Under the pieces are notes generated by a model, which did not search any database, was not told where the DNA came from, and worked only from the letters and a program-made list of their open reading frames with translations. The translations under genes and the position numbers were made by a program. Of a stretch of 64,000 bases of DNA, positions 58,901 to 64,000 are shown in pieces (position 1 is the stretch's first letter; every line of letters starts with the position of its first letter). The stretch spans positions 24,584,345 to 24,648,344 of the forward strand of contig OW203762.1 in NCBI GenBank assembly GCA_934045905.1. Direction: 5' to 3'. The stretch is from Leuctra nigra (taxonomy: Eukaryota > Arthropoda > Insecta > Plecoptera > Leuctridae).

Positions 58901-61900
58901 CATCAGTTACCAAGCGGATAACATTATCATTAACTTAACAGTCTTCTCATTGATTGATACATATTATGATTCACATCTTTTTGTCATGCTGCATTAAATC
59001 TATCAATAGGATTCTATTTGGCACAGTTTCATTCACAGGACTGGAACCCTAAAGCTGTTGTTCATTTCCAAATTTATTTTTAAGGCATTTAAATATAGGT
59101 ACCTACCTATGTTTGGCAATAAACACTTTTTATAACGTGACATTATTTGGATTAGTACATCTGGCGGAATGGGTTGATTCTAGCGGAATCGGTGTGTGTA
59201 AAAAGCTTATGACATAATCTCATTGCTAGCAGATTGCTTTGCAGTTATAGCATCAGGTCTCTGTGTAATAAATAATGTAGGTACCTACGTTTTTCATATC
59301 ATAGGTACCTACTAATGTGGTACGTATCACACTTCACCATCTGTGTTATGGATATTATTGTAAGAAAACAATGACAGTGTATTCTATTCTATTAATTAAT
59401 TACCTAATAATTGTGATTGCTCTAAATTGTATGCATTTTTCTTGCATGCGCATGGCTTGCCATCTTTAACTTACTTAATTAATTTCTAATTGCTTATTAA
59501 CATTAATTTCTTCTCTTTCTCTGTGATATATTTGACATTTGTGCTTTCCTCCACCTCCAGACTAACATACCTTCTTTATTCCATCATCGGGTTTGGTGTG
59601 TGTGTGTGATTCTCATTGCAGGCCGCTCTGCTTGGACTCCCCTGGAAAACAATTACAATCAGTTCCTAACAATAAAGCTGGACAAACGGAAGTTGATTCG
59701 TTCCGTGGCGACGCGCGGTCGTGCGGGAACTCGTGAGTTCGTCACCGAGTACATTGTCCAGTACTCGGATGACGTCGAGGGGTGGAAAAGTTACATCAGC
59801 GCGACGGGAGAGACGGAGGTAGAGATTAGCTCTCGCCATGTGCTGAATGCTGGATTAAATCTTCCGAGGTTAAACACGGAGATTTTTAATCTTGCTGACA
59901 GTATTGGTGCCACAATCACGTTTTAATCCGTTGACTGAAGATCATTTAAGAAATGTTTACATCAAACTGTCGCGGATTTAGATGTGATAGCTTGGGTTGT
60001 AGGGTGGGATTGGCGAACAGTTATGTAATGTATGTTGGATTCATGTATCTAAATTCTAAAGTTTCATAAATACTATGAAATATTGATGGATTCTATTTTA
60101 AAATTTTTTAAAATTAATTTTATCTCACATCCACGTGGCATCATAAGTGAGATTGTATTAATTCTATATCCAACTTTTCGTAAATAAATACCTGAATTGC
60201 CAATCTTACCCTGCTGTAGAAACTGAGTTACAACTTGATTTAACTAGCACCCTCTCATCTGAAAGAGCTGTATATTGCACCATTGGGTTCTAAACTAAAC
60301 TAACACAATCGCTCATCACTACCAGCTATCATGCACATCTCTGGGTGATGTTACTAACTTACGGCTTGGTACTAAAACGGTTCTTTGGTTTAATGCCACT
60401 TTCAATATCTGTTACTGATTTCACCGCCGTTCTTCAGATGTTCAAAGGTAACATCGATGGAGACTCGATTCGACGGAACATCTTTGAAGTTCCCATCATA
60501 GCGCAGTTCATTCGGATCAACCCCACCAGATGGCGAGAACGCATATCGCTTAGGGTTGAACTCTACGGGTGTGATTATGGTAAGATTGTACTTTCTTTTT
60601 ATTTTTCATTCACCTACTGCTTTATCAGATAGTGCTGCAGATTGAATGGTTTCTAAATGAATTTGAATCGATTCAAATTCCTCTAAATTTGCAGACAAAT
60701 ATTTAAAAATCACATAAATCACATTATCACAATAATTCATTGTTGAAAGAAGTGATTTAACCTAGGGATTTTTCCCCCAAACTATCACAATATGATTTTG
60801 TTACTTTGAATAGGATACCGCACAGATAATTTTGTACTTCAAACGAAATTTGCAATTTTTGCAATTTTTACTTATTTTCGTCGTCCTTCTGTGGACGAAA
60901 TAAGGGTGGACAAAAGATTGATTGATACTAAAAAATAGTTTGTGAAAAGTCTTAATAGTTTTATTTGAATTTTGAAAAGTTGCTCACATAAAAGATAGAA
61001 AGTTTATAGGTTACAGTTTGTTCAAATCTTCTGTACAATGATTATGGTGGTGAAGATGGCAACGAAAATGATGTACTACGCTAGCACCAACACAACAAAA
61101 TGAAAATCAGCTAGAACTAGGTGGCACATTCAAGTTAGCGGATTTTATTTGGAGAGTTTAGGTTGGCAAAGTGTGAATTCAGATGGAAGGTCTGGATGGT
61201 GCTGCTTAGTTACACCCTAACGGCGTTGTAAGCGTAAATTGAACAGCCTATAGGTACCTACGCGGAGGTTAACAATTAAAATAATTAGGTATTTTACCTG
61301 TCATACCTCTATATGAAATAAGGATCAAAGCACAATGCAATTCTGAAAATCGTAAATTGTGCTCCAGTTGCGGACGACATCTACTTCAACGGTACGTCTC
61401 TGGTTCGTTGGGACTTGACACGCGACCCGATCTCCGCCACAAGAGAGTCGATACGGTTCCGCATGAAGACGAGCGTTGCCAACGGAGTGCTCATGTACAG
61501 TCGAGGTACTCAGGGCGACTATTTCGCTCTGCAGCTCCGCGAGAACATTATGTTACTCAACATCAACCTGGGTGAGTGAACAAACAAGTTGAAGCCTCAA
61601 ACAGTTGTTGCCCTGTTTTTGTAATTTTTTTTAACAGCTTTTAAGTTGGGAATAATCCAATTGGAAGCAAAGCGTTACTGGACTCAAATAAAAGTGTTAA
61701 ATATGCAGATGTATGTATACGGTACATGAAAATATTTATATTTTTTATGTAGCTTCGATTCAATTGTTGTGGCCCAGATTGTACCTCGCTGCATTCCATT
61801 AGTAATATGCAATTGATAATTGTTTTATACTAGTACTCTGTTGTCGTGTACTATTAGAAATCGATTACCAATCCCAACCAATTACCAATTTTTATTACAA

Positions 61901-62664
61901 GTAATTGTAATAAAATACCTAATTTAATTATCTAACAGTAAGAATGTTTGGATGCAGGTGCGGGACTGATGACCAGCCTCTCAGTGGGCAGCTTGCTCGA
62001 TGACAATAATTGGCACGACGTCGTCATCTCGCGCAACCGTCGTGACATCGTCTTCTCCGTAGATCGAGTTGTCATTCAGGGAAAAGTCAAGGGCGAGTTT
62101 GTGAGACTCAATCTCAACCGAGAGGTGAGTTTATTCTCTCCATCTGTTCATTGGAAATTCCTCGTATAACATGATCATCATTCATCGTTTACTCTTTCAG
62201 TTCCATATTGGAGGAGTTCCGAACATGCAAGAAGGCCTCTCGGTGAATCAGAACTTTACAGGTTGTCTTGAAAATATTTACATGAATACAAGTAACCTTA
62301 TCCGCAATATCAAAGAAGCTAACTATGATGGATATTCACGGCTCTATACCAAAGTGAACACTCTTTACAGCTGCCCAGTAAGTTAATTCAATTATTTACG
62401 TAATTAGTTACACTTTTATATCTTATTCAAAACGTCTGGTTCAGGGATGAAATTTAAATCAATTGTCAACTATTAATGTCTCATTTATTTCACTTTCTTA
62501 GGAACCACCCATCATCCCCGTCACTTTCTTGACATCAGGTTCGTTTGCGCGGCTTCAAGGTTACGAGGGTGCATCGTCTCTCAACGTGTCGTTTGCTTTC
62601 CGAACGTACGAGGGCGATGGTTTGCTCTTGTACCATGAGTTCTCAACGCAAGGACATGTGAAGG
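55966..62664 (+). CDS. Nrx-IV: Neurexin-IV (Caspr family), 5' part
   Basis: Neurexin-IV is a single-pass protein of septate junctions and axon-glia contacts that partners Contactin and Neuroglian. The gene runs off the right edge. Exons seen: 55966-56026, 56431-56529, then either 58672-58868 or 59622-59818, then 60438-60579, 61368-61571, 61958-62124, 62201-62377 and 62502-62664. The first exon is a signal peptide (YIVVFIFMFF). Residues about 26-164 form the discoidin (F5/8 type C) domain, with Cys26 and Cys164 likely paired. Laminin-G domain 1 spans about 168-349 (VADDIYFNGTSLVRWD; cysteines in FTGCLENIY and LYSCP), and laminin-G 2 begins at about 355. At 62639-62642 an extra T seems to shift the frame of the last exon (see findings). 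The transmembrane and cytoplasmic parts are outside the window. Confidence 0.9.
58672..58868 (+). CDS. Nrx-IV: Neurexin-IV alternative discoidin exon a
   Basis: This 197-base exon enters after one codon base and leaves in phase 0. It encodes ENAWTAASSDFDQNLIIDLG and then TEIGTQGRAHPPEYVMEYGV, the middle of the discoidin fold. Exon b at 59622 has the same length and phases and aligned residues. Using both would shift the frame, so they must be exclusive. Confidence 0.9.
59561..60358 (+). promoter_or_regulatory. Cluster of ACUAAC-type STAR-protein sites
   Basis: ACTAAC occurs at 59561-59566 (upstream of exon b), 60299-60304 directly after ACTAAA (60294-60299), and 60353-60358 (upstream of the shared exon); ACTAAT is at 59309-59314. 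The STAR protein HOW, which controls Neurexin-IV exon choice in Drosophila, binds ACUAA elements. Some of these could simply be branch points. Confidence 0.45.
59622..59818 (+). CDS. Nrx-IV: Neurexin-IV alternative discoidin exon b
   Basis: This exon is a paralogue of exon a: SAWTPLENNYNQFLTIKLDK aligns with the AWTAASSDFDQNLIIDLG part, and RGRAGTREFVTEYIVQYSDD with the QGRAHPPEYVMEYGV part. It is 197 bases with identical phases. It is richer in GC and positively charged (KLDKRKLIRS). Acceptor and donor are both good. Confidence 0.9.
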
Positions 62665-62844
62665 TGAGACATTGCAAATGATTCGGTTATCTTGTTGAGC
62701 GGTTAATTGTGTTGGTGTATGTTGAGGTTCGATTTACTGTCGGATCATGCATTATGCTTCTCCGATGCACCTATGTTTGAATAACCTATAAATATGAATT
62801 CTAGAGAGAACTGTAGTATTTGGTAATTACTAATTAAGTACCTA

Positions 62845-63980
62845 AAGCTGGGTTCCCATACTTCGCATCGAATTCGCTTCCGGTTCGCTTCGCTTTCGCA
62901 AAATGGCTACCTTTTAACTAGGGGTGTGCGAGTACTCGAAATTTCGAGTTCGAGTCGAGTTTGGGGGGTAAATCGAGTCAAAAAGGGTTAAACTCGACTT
63001 TTTCAAGTTTTCAAAAAAAAAAAAAATATATATTTTTTTTTTTTTTTTTGAAGACAATATATATCCTGCCTACATCCTTAACAGACCCCTACATACTTCT
63101 TCCATCAATAATCCACTCCTCAACTCACAAGAACACATGCATTTATGTTAAAATGTTTCACAATGCAATAATAACGTAGCATTGTTGGATGAAATTGTTG
63201 AGATTTGGGAAATATGATATTCCTGCTGATAAAGTGACATAACTCAACTGCAGGTCTAAGTGCTCCTGACAATACTTCTGGGAATGCAAAAACCCAGAAT
63301 TCTTGGCCTAAGGATGTTCTAGGGTCTTTGGCTTTACATTCTATGTAGTGCCTAGTACCTAGTATGTAGTATTTCTAGTTGCAGATTGCATGGATTTTTT
63401 CCCCCAAAATACAGTAGCTGTTAAAGCTTAGATCTTTACTTGTCATTCCAAGCTACACATTTCTAGTAGCAGCACTTCAAACCCCAGTAGTATGAGAATC
63501 AAAATTATTTACCTATACACATCTTATCTTACAATAAGAAATTACATGAATTAGCAGCCCTACAATGTATAGATGATGTATGATTAATGTAAATATTTCT
63601 ATTCATTTTGTGATGGTTGAATAATAATTTTATGACCTAATAGTACATAGGTGAACATTTGCTGAACATGACTCGAACTCGACTCGAAAAACTCGATTCA
63701 TCTCACTGACTCGACTCGAACTCGACTCGACCTTAAAATATCAAACTCGCACAGCCCTACTTTTAACGAAGGAAATCGTCCATGTTTACATTCGCATGTT
63801 CACTTGTTTCGGTTTCGTTTCGGTCTCGTCAAAGTTAAAATTGGCTCAACTTTAACGAAACCGAAACACGGGAACATGCAAATGTAAACATGGACGATTT
63901 CCCTTGTTAAAAGGTAGCCATTTTGCGAAAGCGAAGCGAACCGGAAGCGAATTCGATGTGAAGTATGGGAACCCAGCTTA
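62845..63980. mobile_element. PIF/Harbinger-like hairpin element, interrupted
   Basis: Inverted ends AGCTGGGTTCCCATACTTCG and, from the right, AGCTGGGTTCCCATACTTCA, flanked by TAA on both sides, a 3-base duplication typical of PIF/Harbinger. The arms stay complementary for over 130 bases. The left arm is split by the hAT-like element 62919-63759. It lies in the Neurexin-IV intron after 62664. Confidence 0.78.
62919..63759. mobile_element. hAT-like element with ACTCGAGTCGA words, nested
   Basis: A perfect 8-base duplication CTTTTAAC lies at 62911-62918 and 63760-63767. The inverted ends are TAGGGGTGTGCGAGT and TAGGGCTGTGCGAGT (from the right). CGAGTCGAGT and CGAACTCGACTCG words fill both subterminal zones (about 62930-63000 and 63670-63735), while the centre is plain AT-rich sequence. 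No transposase. Confidence 0.9.
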
Positions 63981-64000
63981 ACAATAGGGAAATATAAATT

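Noticed and set aside
61368..61571. Frame 61357-61575 reading in a different phase
   Set aside because: The Neurexin-IV laminin-G frame is the conserved one; the listed alternative frame is a shadow.

Overview
The window looks like a piece of an insect nuclear genome. It is AT-rich, has intron-split genes, long introns full of small transposons, and many short TAGGTACCTA-type runs. The arthropod-type Neurexin-IV with a duplicated discoidin exon supports an insect. A hemipteran-like genome is my guess, with low confidence. No bacterial, viral or CRISPR features were seen. Gene models below were assembled by hand from splice sites and protein-family continuity; exon coordinates are given in each entry.

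Layout. 2.1-6.0 kb (minus): a complete six-exon Rab GTPase, including a C-terminal prenylation exon too short for ORF finders. 12.6-15.3 and 20.6-22.3 kb (minus): two tandem copies of a two-exon, 268-residue multi-pass membrane protein of unknown function. 24.8-26.3 kb (plus): SPOUT1-type RNA methyltransferase. 26.6-27.7 kb (minus, convergent): ribulose-phosphate 3-epimerase, 228 residues. 32.9-42.4 kb (plus): SKA1, five exons. 44.3-55.4 kb (plus): CTP synthase, twelve exons, 601 residues. 55.97 kb to beyond the right edge (plus): the 5' part of Neurexin-IV, with two same-length alternative exons. The membrane-protein pair and the stretch from 27.7 to 32.9 kb are rich in repeats.

Functional links. 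SKA1 (chromosome segregation) and CTP synthase (nucleotide supply) both carry pairs of E2F-type sequences a few hundred bases before their start codons, which would fit S/G2-M expression. The other neighbours have no evident common pathway.

Repeats are the most striking part. There are at least 30 non-autonomous DNA elements, many of them hairpins. Several are nested with target-site duplications that give the order of insertion. Five hAT-like elements share the terminal pattern TAG-G-TGT, yet each interior is an array of a different short, mostly palindromic motif. A nearly perfect inverted repeat with 158-base arms lies at 28.3-28.7 kb. Two copies of one hairpin family differ at three stem positions, each compensated on the opposite arm. 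Three remnants of non-LTR retrotransposons are also present.
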